This document shows positions 22,113 to 35,977 of a DNA stretch of 64,000 nt, in pieces. The translations under genes and the position numbers were made by a program. Source of the DNA: Acheta domesticus (taxonomy: Eukaryota > Arthropoda > Insecta > Orthoptera > Gryllidae); the NCBI GenBank assembly GCA_031308135.1, contig JAHLJT010003656.1, positions 48,423,835 to 48,487,834 on the forward strand. Reading direction: 5' to 3'. The notes below the pieces were generated by a model, which saw only the letters and a program-made list of their open reading frames with translations, was not told the origin of the DNA and made no database searches. The number at the start of each line of letters is the position of its first letter. Position 1 is the stretch's first letter.

Positions 22113-25100
22113 TGATATTTCATTAAAATCTACCCCTAGTTATAACCAATATCTGTTAGTTATAATTTTAGCGTTCCCAAGTAATTATTGAATAAGTCGT
22201 TAATTGTGGAATTTAACCAATTGTTAATAAGTTAATATTCGTTACTAATTACGAAAAATAGTTGGAACATCTTAGTTCAAGTTAGTTTTAATTGACTAAT
22301 TGCATTGCGCCCGGCAGATGTGTGGCGGAATTTTTTGAAATGTTTACTAAAATCTTCAATGCTGTAATTATTTATATCCACCGTTTACTTCTACTTAAAA
22401 TGTTGGGATCATTTGATTAGATTTAGACAGGAAATATGTGCTTTGATAATTTGTCATCTTTTATTTCAAGCATCATGATTATTATGTATCCTGACATGAG
22501 GAAACAAACTCGAGGTGGAGAACGAAGTGGACTTCAGGAACAAAACAGCTTGATTAACTGGCGGCTGGCAACTTGATAACTAGATTAATTGGCAGGTGAG
22601 TATGACAGGCGGAATTGGATATATTGTTTTCTATCAACTTAATTTGTACAAATATTTACTCCTAAGGGATCTGTACAATTCGATCAGTAATATAGTTTCG
22701 ATAATTATTTCAGGCACGTCGTGTTTCATGCAGTGCATGTTAGTTGGATGAAACAGCCCAGCCCAGCCCAAATGCATTGAAAACTTGTAGAATGGACAGT
22801 AGCGTAAAAAATTTGGCGCTACATGATCTTATGATCATTTAAATATTTGATATGCAAATTACGCATTTGAACATTTACGTTGTAGTTATACTACTAGATT
22901 AACATTGTTTATTAACTTTTATTTTACAGGAAGTTACATTTTACAACATTCATAAGCAGGAATAATTCCAACCCAAATTTGTGGAAAATGCTGCGAGTAG
23001 AGTTTCGTGAGTGTGCCTACATATTCTGAGCGTCACTTGGCAGTCTGTCATTGGGATAAGAAGTTGAGCAAAGAGCCTTTTTTTATTTTTACGATTTTAT
23101 GACTCTGAATAATGGGAATCACTTAATTTTACTTCTGGAGTTAATTTAATGTTTTCATTTTGCCTTTTGTGCCTATGTTAGCTTACGATGCATATTTTTG
23201 GTATTTTTCCCTTTATTTCCCTTTTTCTCATTATTTTACTTGTTTTCTCCCAGTACTGATTTCCATCAAGCTGAAAGCATACCTGCAAACATTGTCAACA
23301 CGAAGCGGTCATGTTTTGTCTTGTAGAAGCGGAGGCTTTAGGATCAGGTACTGTTAAAAATCTAAATGAGAAAGAAAGATAACAATCAAGATTTTTGATT
23401 TTTTTTGCAGTGATGCGGTCTGGTTTAGTTCAGTCATCAGGAATCCCTATCCAACCTGAGTACAGCCTTCGATCTCTTGAGGACAGAGCTCTAAGTGTAT
23501 AGTGCACACTTCTCGGTGCTGGAGATTACACAAATGTGAAGATGAAGAATGAATACTATAAATCCGTTTTCACTGATAAAATTTCAAATTCAAACGGGAT
23601 TCGAGAATAGCATTTCGCAGAACCGGCTTCGCGAGTAAAAAACAGATTCGTAGTCTTCATTCGAAATGGTCATGTGCAATGCAGTTTACGAAGAAGCGTT
23701 CTTGATCGTTTCACCTTCAACGTAAGTGCTAATGTAAATTTAAGTTGCAATAAAAATGTGAATAATTTGAATTATGTTTACAATCACTCCTTTTAATAGG
23801 GGAATTTTTCATCGTTTACAAGCCTTTTTGCACTCCTAGTTTGGCCAGAATAAATGCAATATTGCAAGCCTATTTTATTAAAAATTAATGCCTGAACGTC
23901 TGAACTCTAATGATAAGAGTACGAATGCATTTCATACTTCGACAATGATGGAAGAAAGATTTAAGGATCCTGAATATAACAGAACTTTCAAAGATCAGAC
24001 AAGAGTACATAGAAAACTACGTTATTGTTTCGTTAAGAATCAGAATTACTTCATTATTGCATGGTACTAATTAATAATATTAATTTGTGATGAAGACAAT
24101 ATCCATATGACACTTCGCATTGAACTAAAACCTTCCATTTCTGTGAATAATTCCAAATATTATTCACAGAGCACTTTATTTTATCCATTACAATTTCACC
24201 TACGAAGATTCTCGGAATACTTTTAAACTGTTTCCGAAAAATTTCCTGTAATGTTTGTGATGAAGAATCTTCTCACCATTGAAAAAATATACTCGAATGC
24301 ATTAAAACACAAAGCTTGTGCGTGTATTTAGCAAATTAACTCAAGCAAACTTCATGAAAGCAAGAATGCTATGTGCATTAAAACAATATCAAATAGTAAT
24401 GTTGCATTTATTCGTAAAAAAATTATGAATAATGGTCTTAATTTTATAATTTTACTGTTTTGTGAATTTCGTGGAAAGTGTATGAAATGGCGAAATCTTT
24501 TCCAGGTTGATTGCCTCTAAAACTGCGTGTGAGATATCAATACTACATGCCATCAAGCCGCACAGTTGCACAATTGTATGAACCAGAGAAGTGAATTTTA
24601 AGCATTTGTACTCTCCCACAAGTTAAACATGTCTCTACAAATATTATAATAAGTTTTATACTGAAATAGTGCTGACTTTTTTCACCTCCTTTCCTTATCC
24701 CGTGAGTAAAAAGTTGATCAGAAGTTATCTCCATCCAAAAGCCTTCAATTAAGGGAAGGCAGTTCGAAATTTCAACGCTCTATGGTTTACGAAGTAAGCA
24801 TAAGAACAAAGTTGGACACCTCAAAAACATGCCATTTCAATACTGTGTGCATTTAATCCATATCAATCTATAGTTTGTATTCAGTACAGTTATATTTTCA
24901 GATATTTTTGGTGCTTGAGATATGAGTAGCAAGAAGATCTCCATCCAAATGCAAATATAAGTCAGAGCATTCTAGGTACTCTTGGTTTTGCACGGGAGGC
25001 TAGGGCAAGAATTCTTTAATAATCGAGAGAACATGGACTCTTGAATGACAATTATGAAAATTACATTATTGTATGTTTTGGTACATTTTTCAGGTTAATT

Positions 25101-25450
25101 ACTTTTGGTTCCGTTAAATGAGAAGAAAGTATCTAATTGAACATTCTTAGCATGACAGGTGTTCATGATACACCCGAAATCACACTCCTTTAAATAATTT
25201 TTGAGTATTTTTACCCCAAAGACATAGAAAACTCCAAACATGTTTCGCTACGTTGAAAATTTTCTAGTACATTGTTTTTACAAAGTTGCGAGTTAGTTCT
25301 ACATTTTGACTTCTCACGAAGTTACAATTGACTTTACAAATAATTGTTTAGCAAAACGTTTTCTCAGAAATTTTGTATTTTTTTGTTGTCAGGTAGATGG
25401 TGAAAGGGGCAACATTCAAACCAAATTCCTTTTTGCCTCGCAGCGTAGTT
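22113..25450 (+). repeat. Old duplication, copy 1, part b
   Basis: Collinear blocks recur at 27975-30190. Examples are 22175-22250 against 28010-28085 (CCAAGTAATTATT), 22490-22570 against 28680-28745 (AACGAAGTGGACTTCAGGAA against AACAAAGTGGACCTCAGGAA), and 22780 against 28935 (CAAATGCATTGAAAA). Others are 24940-25110 against 29285-29455 (GGTTAATTACTTTTGG) and 25225-25390 against 29995-30150 (GACTTCTCACGAAGTTACA). It is heavily diverged and no gene is recognised. Several blocks have AG acceptor-like and GT donor-like borders (for example 25392-25500). Confidence 0.55.
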
Positions 25451-27599
25451 GACATGTTTGTTTTTGACAGCGAGATTACGCATTTGGGCTCATTAAGAAG
25501 GTAAGTATTTTTCTATAAACAGATTTGGTACTTTTTTTCTGGTTAATTTTCGTTGTACGTATTGGAAATGTATGTGAAGGTCGCGTCTCAGTCCAAATGA
25601 ATTAAAAGTAATATCTTAAAAAAGATGCTCCGAGATTTATGAACATGAAAATTCATGACTCCGGCAGACGTACTTTCTCATTTTTATGCATCGAAAATTT
25701 CTGATAGATCTCCTAATACTAATGTTGGCATTCTTAAAGATTTTCATCGGATACTTATAGTATATCAGTTATAGAATAAATCATACTATTTTCTCGTTTA
25801 TATTTCCTATGTTGTAATCCTCTTTCAGAAAACATAGTGTCGGCTCTTAACCAAGTTTGCAAACATAGAGGTTTTTGCACTTTTGTATGAAATGCACCCG
25901 TCATCACAAATGTGAGGTAAATTTGAATAACTTCATTTTTAATTCTTCGAATAATCTTTATTTGGAACACTGCTTATGAAATCAGAAAAATTGACTCTAC
26001 AAACCAGGATATTTATCAGGAACAATTTGTTGTGCATTACACCCAATTGATATAAATTTTTTTCTTTTTGAAAGATATTTTCGCGGAATTTTTTCAATCT
26101 CTTTTTTACTTTTTTTTGAAGTAAGCTTAAATGTTACACACCAAACTTCGAATATAAAATGTAAATTGTTTTCACTAATATATCTTTTTTAGCTGCTAAA
26201 TTCGAAGTCTTTCAGTCATAATTCGCCTGTCTCTCTTGGGGACCCTCGCGATTCCCTCTCTCTAGTTCCTCATAAATATATCCTTTCTTGGCATCCCGTG
26301 TATCACGTTTTCTTACTGTTATTGAGGAGTTTTTTACAAGATAGAAACAAGTCCAAAATTCTTCACTTTGAGACACTTCACAGAGTTATTTTCTAAAACT
26401 AGCAGCGTCTGCTGGGCCATTTACCTTAGCAAACACATTGAAAGATGCAAGATTGTGAAAAATCATAAATTCATGTCTATGCACTTCTACACTGTGTTTT
26501 TGGTGGCTCCGGAAAAATGTCGAATTTGGACTAGTTTGGTACTTGGATGAAACTCGTGCATTGTCTCATGATGATCATAATTATTACTGAATTTAGCGAA
26601 AATTTAATTGAATTATTGAAAATCGGCACCATCTCCGAATCTCAACTTTTTTTCTTTTAGATATTCAGAGAACTAAAACAAGAGATCTTATGGTACCACG
26701 GTTTGATATCTGGTTTGATTTCAGGTCTGTTTCATCTGTATATTTACAAGATGGAAGATCATCTGAAGGATCTATAATGAATTCGCCGCTTCGTGTATCT
26801 TTGCGACGCGATAAGAGCTTGGATGCTGCAAAAATATTAAAATAGAATATAGAAATATATAATATAGAAATATAGACACCTATGTGTTGTTGATACATCG
26901 TTTATTCAAGTTCATTGTTTATGCAACTGTGAAGTATTCGAAGAGGATATGGATGAGAATGAGGAAGAGCAAGAGAAACCGTAGATGGCCATAATGTTTG
27001 TATTTAGGTATTCAATTCACCATGAAAATTGTTTTATTGTGTTTTCTAAGGCTTTGGGGTTGGTTTCATCTGTATTTTCTTCATTAATTTTGTTTGTTCC
27101 TAAAAGTTTCAGTAATTTTTAGTTCATAATTATTACTGGACATTTTTGATAATTATTACTGGACATTACAGATTTGATTAATATTTTAATTGATTGTATT
27201 TTTTTACTATTCGATTTTCATCTACGAATGTAATTTCTATTGTCAATCGTAATTAACAAGTATATTGCACATTATTTTAAATAATAGCACAAAAATGTCT
27301 TAATGCATTAATCTGGGGAGAAAAATTCTTTAGTACTGTTTTGATCATATAAAAGTTTCAAAATATCCTTTCTTTTTTTGTCGTTGTTCAAGTCATCTAA
27401 AACTTCGGAAGGTCATGCAAGTTGTTTGATTATATATAGTAGCAATTTTTTAGCAATCAATACACTCTGTTGTGGAAGCAAATATTACATACACAGACTT
27501 GCTTTGTAAGTTTCATCTGAAATGCATGCAAGCGTTCTGTCGATTATTAAGAACTCTTAACGTTAAATACGAAATCACACCACAACTTTGCTTTTGAGG
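25451..27599. other. AT-rich interval, no gene recognised
   Basis: Only short frames (for example 25970-25755 and 26898-26665 on the minus strand) without motifs. It lies between the two copies of the old duplication. Confidence 0.4.
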
Positions 27600-29195
27600 C
27601 ATTGGTTCTACGTTCCCTTTCTCGTATACGTGCATATAACGCAATATAGAGAGAGTAAAGTAATTATTAGGAAACTCGATTTCGAGATTATAATGAGCAA
27701 TGAATTGCAGAAAATAGCTACACATTATTTTTAGATTTTTTGTAAAATATCTAATATTTGTTAATTTCGCTTTTACCTTATGGGTATTAAAATTCTGCCT
27801 TGTTCATATAGACATTACAAATCGAAATCTATTATTAATAAGTTAACCTCCTTCTGGAACACTTCCCAGCCCAAGATTGTCAATCGATGTAGCGCTGAGG
27901 ACTCAAATAACTAAATTAAATATCTGTGGAGTTTCAACCAACAAAGACGGAAACATTTTATTGTAAGTGAAAACTAATTTCAATTAGTAGGAATTACCAG
28001 CGCTACCAAGTAATTATTAATATAGTTATTAATTGTTGGCTTCAACCAAATGAAAACTAATAACATTTGATACTAGTTATTACTTACGAACTGTGGTTTT
28101 TGGTCGAAAAACGTAAGATGAAATGTATTTTAAGTTACATGTTATGTTGTGCCCCACTTAAATATTCTGTATTTTTTTATTTTTACAATATTTATAAATG
28201 CAATAATAGATTTGCACAGCAGTAGAAACAGTGCAACTCGGATAGTATCGAAAATAAATTCTATGTAAAGAATTTTGTTGTATGATATTGAAATATTTGT
28301 TTAATATTATGTTAAATTGAAGAAATATTTGCATTTGAGATATTCATGCATTATATAATAAGAATGCAAATGTTACATGTAGGCAATTGTTTGTGTGTTT
28401 CAACTATGTGAGAGATAGTAACAAGCTTCAACCTGTGTGAGAGATAGTAACAAGCCCAGACGTTCGGTGCAAATAATTTCTCTGGCTGGTGTGTGTGGGG
28501 AATTTATTTGAATGTTCTACTCACAATTAAATTCAAGTTTGTCTGTTTACAGTCAAAATTATTTTTATATATAGTCTGTTTACAGTTAAAATACTGGAAT
28601 TCATTACATTTAAAGCAGATAATGTGAATGTGCATTGATAATTTCTGTTTTTAGTTCAGGCATCACGGTTTTTCATGTAAGCGTAACGTGAAGGCATGTT
28701 GAGAACAAAGTGGACCTCAGGAACAAAATAGCTTGATTAAATGATCCTCCTAGTGCTAACTTCTGGAAGATGGTATGTTATTGGCGGAACGAATCATAAC
28801 GTGAGTAGTGACATACTACTAAAATTGCTGGAACTGTTCATTACAATTCAATGAGTAGTAAGCAGTTTTGATTTCTTCAGCCATTTAGTGTTTCATGGAA
28901 AACATATTATTTCGATGAAGCAGCCCATCTCAAATGCATTGAAAATTAGTAGGATGGATGATGTGATCTCTGTAATACGCATTTGAAGACTTCAAAATGT
29001 TGCAGTTACACTAATCAAAAACCTTAATTCCAGAGCTCACAAAGGCTGTTCAAAATTTAAACGCCATATGAATTTTTAGGAAATGAGTAGAGAACATTAT
29101 GAAGTTACACTAAAAAATCTTGTCATTTCCCTGGTAATGTATTGCATCCACAGTTTGAATTCAGTACAGGTGTATTTTCAGGCTGTTTTTCGTTG

Positions 29196-29280
<85 letters not shown>

Positions 29281-30215
29281 AAGAGAATCTCCATTCAAAT
29301 GAAATAAAATTGGGAGAACGAGAGGCTACGGGAAGACAATCCTTGTTAGATTGGAGGAGCGGGCGTAAGGACTTGGACTTTCCAAACTGCAATAATGACA
29401 GTTACATCATTAGTATATTTTGGAGTATTTTTCTGGTCAATTACTTTTGGCTACGTGGAAAAAGGAGTAAGCATAGTAACCAAAATGTATTGAAAATTCG
29501 CAGCCCGAAAAGCAACGCGGTGAACATTGCAACAAACTACGCCGATACAGGATTGTGAATGAATACGGTAAGTGTTCTTGATACACTTCCAAAATGAATT
29601 GTCATTACAAATATTTTAGTTATTGTGTTTCTTAAGCAGAGTTTACTAAGAGTTATGTATATATTTTATTCATTATCTTTGTAACGGAGGAGTTGGAAGG
29701 GGTAGAAAATGAACCCAACAGCAAAATTTCACTTTTTTTCACCACATTTCACTCAACGCACATTTTTCCCCAAAACAAATAAAACCATTTAAGAGTATGT
29801 TTAATGCACAGATTCCAGATACGGCGTTGGTTTTGGTAGATTGCCTCTAGTTTTTGAGATAATGAAAATCACATCAAAAAATATTATTTTATTTTATTGC
29901 GTTAACGTTTTCCTAAACAGCATGAAACGTGAATTAAATGAAACAAGATATGACTATTTAACCAAAATCAATCACTTTTAATAACTGTAAGTTTGGTTTC
30001 CTATGTTGAAAATACGCTGGTACAATGGTTTTCAAACGACGATTATGTTCGTTATTCGTTTCGACTTCTCACAAAGCTGCAGTTGACACTACAAATACAC
30101 AAGTGATTTGTATATCGCAGATTGTTTTCTCACGTATTTTCTAATTTTTTCATTTCTATTGTCCGGAGCGAATGCTGTCGGTACATAGAATTACGAATAT
30201 TTTATTTTTATAGTG
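27600..30215 (+). repeat. Old duplication, copy 2 (uninterrupted)
   Basis: This is the partner of 16841-17238 plus 22113-25450. It lacks the family X tandem pair and so represents the pre-insertion arrangement. It carries a short tandem duplication (TGTGAGAGATAGTAACAAGC twice at 28406-28455) and a compound microsatellite. It ends against the 22-bp minisatellite. Confidence 0.55.
29198..29277. repeat. Compound (CT)n(AT)n microsatellite
   Basis: About 40 bp of uninterrupted CT repeats pass directly into about 38 bp of AT repeats. Frames that cross it encode Ser/Leu and Tyr/Ile or Arg/Glu runs and are artefacts. Confidence 0.97.
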
Positions 30216-30277
30216 TAGAGTAGAATTGCAATCTGTAGATCAAGTGTAGTTAATTGCGTACTTTAAGTGTAATTAAT

Positions 30278-31202
30278 GCGTAGTTGAAGAGTAGTTAGTG
30301 CGTAGTTGAAGAGTAGTTAGTGCGTAGTTGAAGAGTAGTTAGTGCGTAGTTGAAGAGTAGTTAGTGCGTAGTTGAAGAGTAGTTAGTGCGTAGTTGAAGA
30401 GTAGTTAGTGCGTAGTTGAAGAGTAGTTAGTGCGTAGTTGAAGAGTAGTTAGTGCGTAGTTGAAGAGTAGTTAGTGCGTAGTTGAAGAGTAGTTAGTGCG
30501 TAGTTGAAGAGTAGTTAGTGCGTAGTTGAAGAGTAGTTAGTGCGTAGTTGAAGAGTAGTTAGTGCGTAGTTGAAGAGTAGTTAGTGCGTAGTTGAAGAGT
30601 AGTTAGTGCGTAGTTGAAGAGTAGTTAGTGCGTAGTTGAAGAGTAGTTAGTGCGTAGTTGAAGAGTAGTTAGTGCGTAGTTGAAGAGTAGTTAGTGCGTA
30701 GTTGAAGAGTAGTTAGTGCGTAGTTGAAGAGTAGTTAGTGCGTAGTTGAAGAGTAGTTAGTGCGTAGTTGAAGAGTAGTTAGTGCGTAGTTGAAGAGTAG
30801 TTAGTGCGTAGTTGAAGAGTAGTTAGTGCGTAGTTGAAGAGTAGTTAGTGCGTAGTTGAAGAGTAGTTAGTGCGTAGTTGAAGAGTAGTTAGTGCGTAGT
30901 TGAAGAGTAGTTAGTGCGTAGTTGAAGAGTAGTTAGTGCGTAGTTGAAGAGTAGTTAGTGCGTAGTTGAAGAGTAGTTAGTGCGTAGTTGAAGAGTAGTT
31001 AGTGCGTAGTTGAAGAGTAGTTAGTGCGTAGTTGAAGAGTAGTTAGTGCGTAGTTGAAGAGTAGTTAGTGCGTAGTTGAAGAGTAGTTAGTGCGTAGTTG
31101 AAGAGTAGTTAGTGCGTAGTTGAAGAGTAGTTAGTGCGTAGTTGAAGAGTAGTTAGTGCGTAGTTGAAGAGTAGTTAGTGCGTAGTTGAAGAGTAGTTAA
31201 TG
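30278..31202. repeat. 22-bp minisatellite, about 42 copies
   Basis: The unit is GTAGTTGAAGAGTAGTTAGT plus GC (22 bp), repeated head to tail with virtually no variation across about 920 bp. Only the first one or two units (about 30246-30290) and the last (AGTTAATGC) are degenerate. Each unit contains an internal near-duplication (GTAGTTGAA/GTAGTTAGT). The 3' edge abuts a broken LINE. Confidence 0.97.
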
Positions 31203-31203
31203 C

Positions 31204-33085
31204 TCTCTTCTACAAGTTTCGTGAAAACTTCCTGAAGGTTGCAGAATGGTTCCAAGTTATTTGAATTCATTTACTACTTCTACGTAGGATCCGTATATTT
31301 TTATTTCTGTTCCTGCTAGCGTCTTACCTCCTTTTCTGAAAACCATCAAAACAGTTTTACCTCTTTTACTTTCGAAACTATGCTTCTTTCACCATTCTTC
31401 TATGTCTGATATCGCTTCTTGTAGTGTCTAGATCTCTTGACGCCACCACAATATCGTCTGCGTATACGTAGTTTTCGATATCTCTCTCTCCTCTCATATG
31501 GCAAATGCAATAATATCCGCAGCTGCTGATATAAAGAGCATGGAATTGAGAGGGTCTCCTTGTAATACGCCATTTGTCTGTATAATAGGTGCGGATGTTG
31601 CTAGGCCATCAGTTATTTAGATGGTGTGCCACATACTTTCTCTTATTAGTCTCAGCCATACAGAGGTTTTCCCCAATGTTTAGATTTTTTAAGAATATAG
31701 TCTCTTCTTGTGAGGTCGAATGCTTTTGTAAAATCCACGAAGACTGTATATAGTTTTCCGCTCTTACTCAGCGTTTCTACTTCTATGTGCTTTACTAGCA
31801 GGATTACTGCTGATCAGGTTGATCTATGATTTCGAAATCCAAATGGGGCTTCTGGGAGAACACTCTATCTTCTCGGTAATTTTTCTTGCACCTAGTTTGG
31901 ATATAAATTTAAAGGGATAGCATTCCAAGGCAATGCTCCTATAAGCGTTTGGTTCGAAGTTCCCTTTCCCTTTGTACAAGACTTTCATTGGGGAGTTTCT
32001 CCATTTCCCCAGGATGCTGCCAGAATTAACGCATTTGTTAAAAAGGTTTGTTCAGGTTTCAGCCAAAACTTTGCCTGATTCTCTTATCTGTTTAAGATGT
32101 CCGATCCTACGGACTTTTTTGGTTTTAATTTCCTTATTTCTTATACCTCTTTCGTGCAAAAGTTGGCCCAGAGATCTATTCCTTCTTTCGCTGCCTTCTT
32201 TGTTACGTGAGAAGTCTCTGGGAATCCCTGTCTGGCTAGGACGCTTTCCAAACATCCATAGGGATGTATGCATTTTTTGTTCAATCCCTAGGTTGTAGTG
32301 CCTTGAACGGGTCTTGTTTCACTTTTTCTGCCACTTTCTCGCCTTTGATGTACTGTTTTATTTTCTTTCACCCATGCTATGTATTCTATCTTTAGTGAGG
32401 CACACATTTCGAGGTTTTATCGCAAATTGTAGAGCCTTACCTTCGATGGCGCAGTTAATGCCCTTCCCGTTTTTGAAAGCATTGATTGTCGAACCATTTC
32501 TTCGCTGATCTGTTAATTAGTTGATATGTAACGGACGTTTGTTGCAAGAGGTGTTCAATGCTTTTCAGTGCCTTTCTTGATGTTTCCATGTTGTAAATAT
32601 TCTTCTACTTAGTCATGTTCTTGAGTTTTTTTCTTTCAGAGACTTAATGTCGAGTATTTTGGAGCATCACTCTTTTGGTGCTAGTTCCATTTTTTCCAAT
32701 TCATTGGAAGATGTTTTCCGATAGGAACAGCGTCTGCTTTTCAGGGTGGAATCGCGATTTGCCCAATGATTCCTCTGGTGAATATTAAATAATATTGTTG
32801 CCTTTTGGGGCTACATACTTGGGAATATCAAGCTTGTTTAGAAAGCAAAAAACTTTCTGCCTTAACGATTTTAGTACTATTTTTGGTTTGTGGATTGTCT
32901 ACGTAAATTCTGCAGTTGAAATCTCCGCATATTATAAATGGTTCGTTGTCATTAACTTTTCTAAGTAGTTAGCTCGTTAGTTAGTTCGTCTATGATGTTT
33001 AAAGCTTTCTTCTCCGGGGAAAAGTAGGCGCCCATGATGCTTACTTGGCTGAAAGGTTTAATCGCTAGCGTTGTTAACGAACACA
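31204..33085 (-). mobile_element. APE-type LINE, decayed (endonuclease and RT)
   Basis: Minus-strand translation from high to low coordinates first gives PFIICGDFNCRI (about 32950-32905), the GDFN box of an APE-type endonuclease. RT motifs follow: PEAPFGFRN (about 31855), KLYTVFVDFTKAFD (about 31760-31705), QTNGVLQGDPLNSMLFI (about 31590-31540) and ENYVYADDIVVASRDL (about 31480-31430), the catalytic YADD. Stops and frame shifts are numerous. No RNase H is seen. The exact clade is uncertain. The copy is cut at its 3' side by the minisatellite and at its 5' side by family X copy D. Confidence 0.8.
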
Positions 33086-33088
33086 GGA

Positions 33089-33316
33089 TTTGCTTTCAAA
33101 TGCTTTTTCGGTATTAGGGACCCACAAAACAGGAATTCGGGCTGTACCACCTATTAGAGGATTTTTCCTTAATTTAGCAACTAGATTTATCCACTATTTC
33201 GTTACCTGGACGTGGCAATAATTTTTTTGTTGTCGATAATCCGCCGTTTTTTCGCGCAGCATTACATACTTTCCCTACACTACGTATATACGTACGTATA
33301 CGGGAAAGTAAAAAAC
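33089..33316 (+). mobile_element. Family X element, copy D (3' end only)
   Basis: Matches the last 230 bp of copies A-C: GCTTTTTCGGTATTAGGGAC, CTTAATTTAGCAACTAGATT, CGCGCAGCATTACATACTTT and the terminal palindrome ending GTATACGGGAAAGTAAAAA. It is truncated at the 5' side against the LINE. Confidence 0.7.
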
Positions 33317-34567
33317 AAACTAATTAATGATGCGCAAGTCTGAATAATGAATGTAGAAGTTAGTGTGTTGGACTAAATGAATTTATTAATTCGAATGTAA
33401 GTTGCGTAAAACCATTTGGTACTAGCTTGAAATCTTTGGTAATAACTACTTAAGTTTCTGTGAATGTTTTTGTCTCAGAAAGTGAATATTTATGTCCTTA
33501 GGGAAATTCTATCACAAATAATTATTTACACAGTTTTTCTACATTCAAGGTAGCTTGTATGACACTGGAGACACCATCTCTATATTTATGCATTGAAAAC
33601 CCGATAAATTCACCACTGTATGGCAGGGGAGAGGGTGGTTTGTAATTAGTGGACTGTGAATTAATTAGGGCGTGACCCATTTACACCTTACATTGACATC
33701 CTCTGGAAGGACAAACTTACATTGGAGGACAGCTGGCGATGAGTTACATATTCGCAAGTCGACAATCTTGCATTCCTGAAATTACTCAGTTGCTGTTATC
33801 ACTCAGAAAGAAATCAACAAACGTGAAGTTAACACATATAATTAAATTGATAAATGAATACAGAGGGGAATAGAGAATACATTTAGTGGTTGAGCTAAAG
33901 CTGAAAGAAAAACCTAGAAAATGCATTACATCATATGATGTGCCTTGTCATGGGTGACGAAGAGAGTTCTTGGAGAACGAGAGAGCACGAACGCTGCTTA
34001 TTGTCCGGTCACGAGGTCGAAGATGTTATCACCCGCGGGGATGCACAGGCAGAGATGCAAGAGCACAATGTAGTTTCGTGGTGCACAGTTGGTAGCACTC
34101 GGACTGTTCGAACCACACACACCTGCGCTCGCGCGACCCAGGCGGTGACTGCTGAGTTGCGTCACATTGCGTAACACGAGAGGCTGGCTGTATAGATACT
34201 GTTAAGTCATATCACTCAGTCATATCACTCAGCCGACGAAATTAATATTGGAATCGCTGTTAGTATTACGTAATTAACTGTCGCGCGAACAGGAGGTATA
34301 AACTCAGCGAGCATTAAATAAGACTTGCCGTCGCTGGGAGAAAAAGTAAGTTGTTGAAAAAGTTTATGACGAACATGGAGTGATAGTCACTAGTTGTGGC
34401 CTACATTGAACACTGCACAAGTTAACACTTCACAAGACACTTACATCCATCAATTTAATATTGTAATGTGGAATTAATGATCCAAGGATCCGGGCGCCAT
34501 GCAACAGCACGTCCGCTCATGTTGAAAGATTCAATTCGACTATCAGACTCGCTCGCTGATCGGCGAA
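33317..34567. other. Unclassified sequence left of the palindrome
   Basis: AT-rich up to about 33880, then GC-richer. A 79-codon frame (33935-34174) lacks any motif. TCATATCACTCAG is directly duplicated at about 34207-34232. TGGCGCCCGG on the minus strand near 34490-34499 resembles a retroviral primer-binding site, but no LTR pair was found. Confidence 0.35.
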
Positions 34568-35772
34568 GGATGTGTTGTAAACTCACATGACGGATGTTTA
34601 TATCTGGGATTCAGCGTTCCTAGGTTCTTCTACATTGTAAGGGGAGTACAGTACTTCAGATATGTAAAATGTAATTTTGTTAGTATGACTAATTATTAAT
34701 GAGTATTACTTTCGAGTTTTAAAAGCAGCCTGTAAGCCACGGAGCATGATAGAACTGTAGATGATACAATCCCGAGCTGCGAAACTGGAAAAACAGGGAA
34801 TAGGGATTTTTTTCTCTCTCGCTATGAGGAAAGTACAGCATTGTGACACACATGATTTCTGCACTAATATGAAAAGTGTGCTCTTTTTCCTCAGGCAGCT
34901 TATTTACGTCTGACAACCTGCACCCAAGACGCATTGAAGAGGATCGAGTCAAGTATTAGGCGACACAGGGTTGTTGTAAAAGGAAGGAAAAGGTATTATA
35001 TTTAACATTTTGCAATAGTGTATTTAAATTAATCAGTCAACTGTAGTTTTGAAGTTTGAAGAAGAACATTGTATTTCTTGCAACGTGTAAGAGCTGGGAG
35101 GAACCCTTCCCGACAGGAACCATTGAAACCCCATATTTCGAGCGGCATTTGATAAACCAGAGATGCAGAATTGTTCCATGTTACAAGGAATGCGCTGCAT
35201 TTTGCTTATTCAAAATACAGCAATGATTTTCCTACATTAAATAACTAATGCGTTTTTTATGTTGTAGAACTGAGTATGTCCTATTTCGTTAGATTAAAGG
35301 TCTTCAAAAAACAGAAATAACTGTATGTGACGTGTGGAAGAGAAATATAATATACCTTTTGTAGATATTTTTTATTTAAGTACGTGAGTTTTCAATGTTA
35401 CTGTATTTCACGGATGGTAAGTGCTGATAGCTAATACCTGAGGTGAGCTAATCACAATACAGAAGCATTGGCGTCTTGTGGTTCAAAGTATTTTAAAAGT
35501 GATAGAATCCAGTGGCATCAAAAAGTAAGAGCGTCTATCGAGGAATTGTGCAGTTAGGACATTCTGTGGCTCGTATTAATATTATGAAATGAAGAAAAGA
35601 GCTTCCAGAATTCAAAATTTTGTAACGTAATATAATGAGATCAAGTAATGATGCGTTTTGCTAATTACTTTTATGGTTATTTCAAGCTACAAATTGGCGT
35701 GATAGAAACCATGCAAGACTGGTAGTATAGGAAATTATTAATTTGATGTTTTACATACATTTGTGTAGTTTT

Positions 35773-35977
35773 TTTATATTTATTTATTTATAGTCGCATC
35801 AACTGCGAGGTTATTAGCGACTATTCTGTAATTTTACAATAAGGTACATACATTAAGTTTACAAAGTTCTGTAAGTTTACATAGCATGGTTACATTTTTT
35901 TTACAATTAAACATTTTTGTTCAGTGAATAGTGAGACATAACAGTTTATATTATACCAGGGGTTGGAAATATTTTAC
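35773..35977 (-). mobile_element. LINE 3'-end insertion, left arm only
   Basis: Flanked by an 11-bp target duplication, TGTGTAGTTTT, at 35762-35772 and 35978-35988. The right arm has a single uninterrupted version (about 62410). The inserted 205 bp contains TATTTATTTATTTATAGTCG and CAACTGCGAGGTTATTAGCG, then TTACAATA..ACATACATTA. It resembles in layout the 3' UTR of the minus-strand LINE at about 5430-5600. It is a 5'-truncated retrotransposition made after the arms formed. Confidence 0.7.

Noticed and set aside
34482..34500. TGGCGCCCGG on the minus strand as an LTR primer-binding site
   Set aside because: No pair of LTRs, polypurine tract or gag/pol coding found around it; a short match can be chance.
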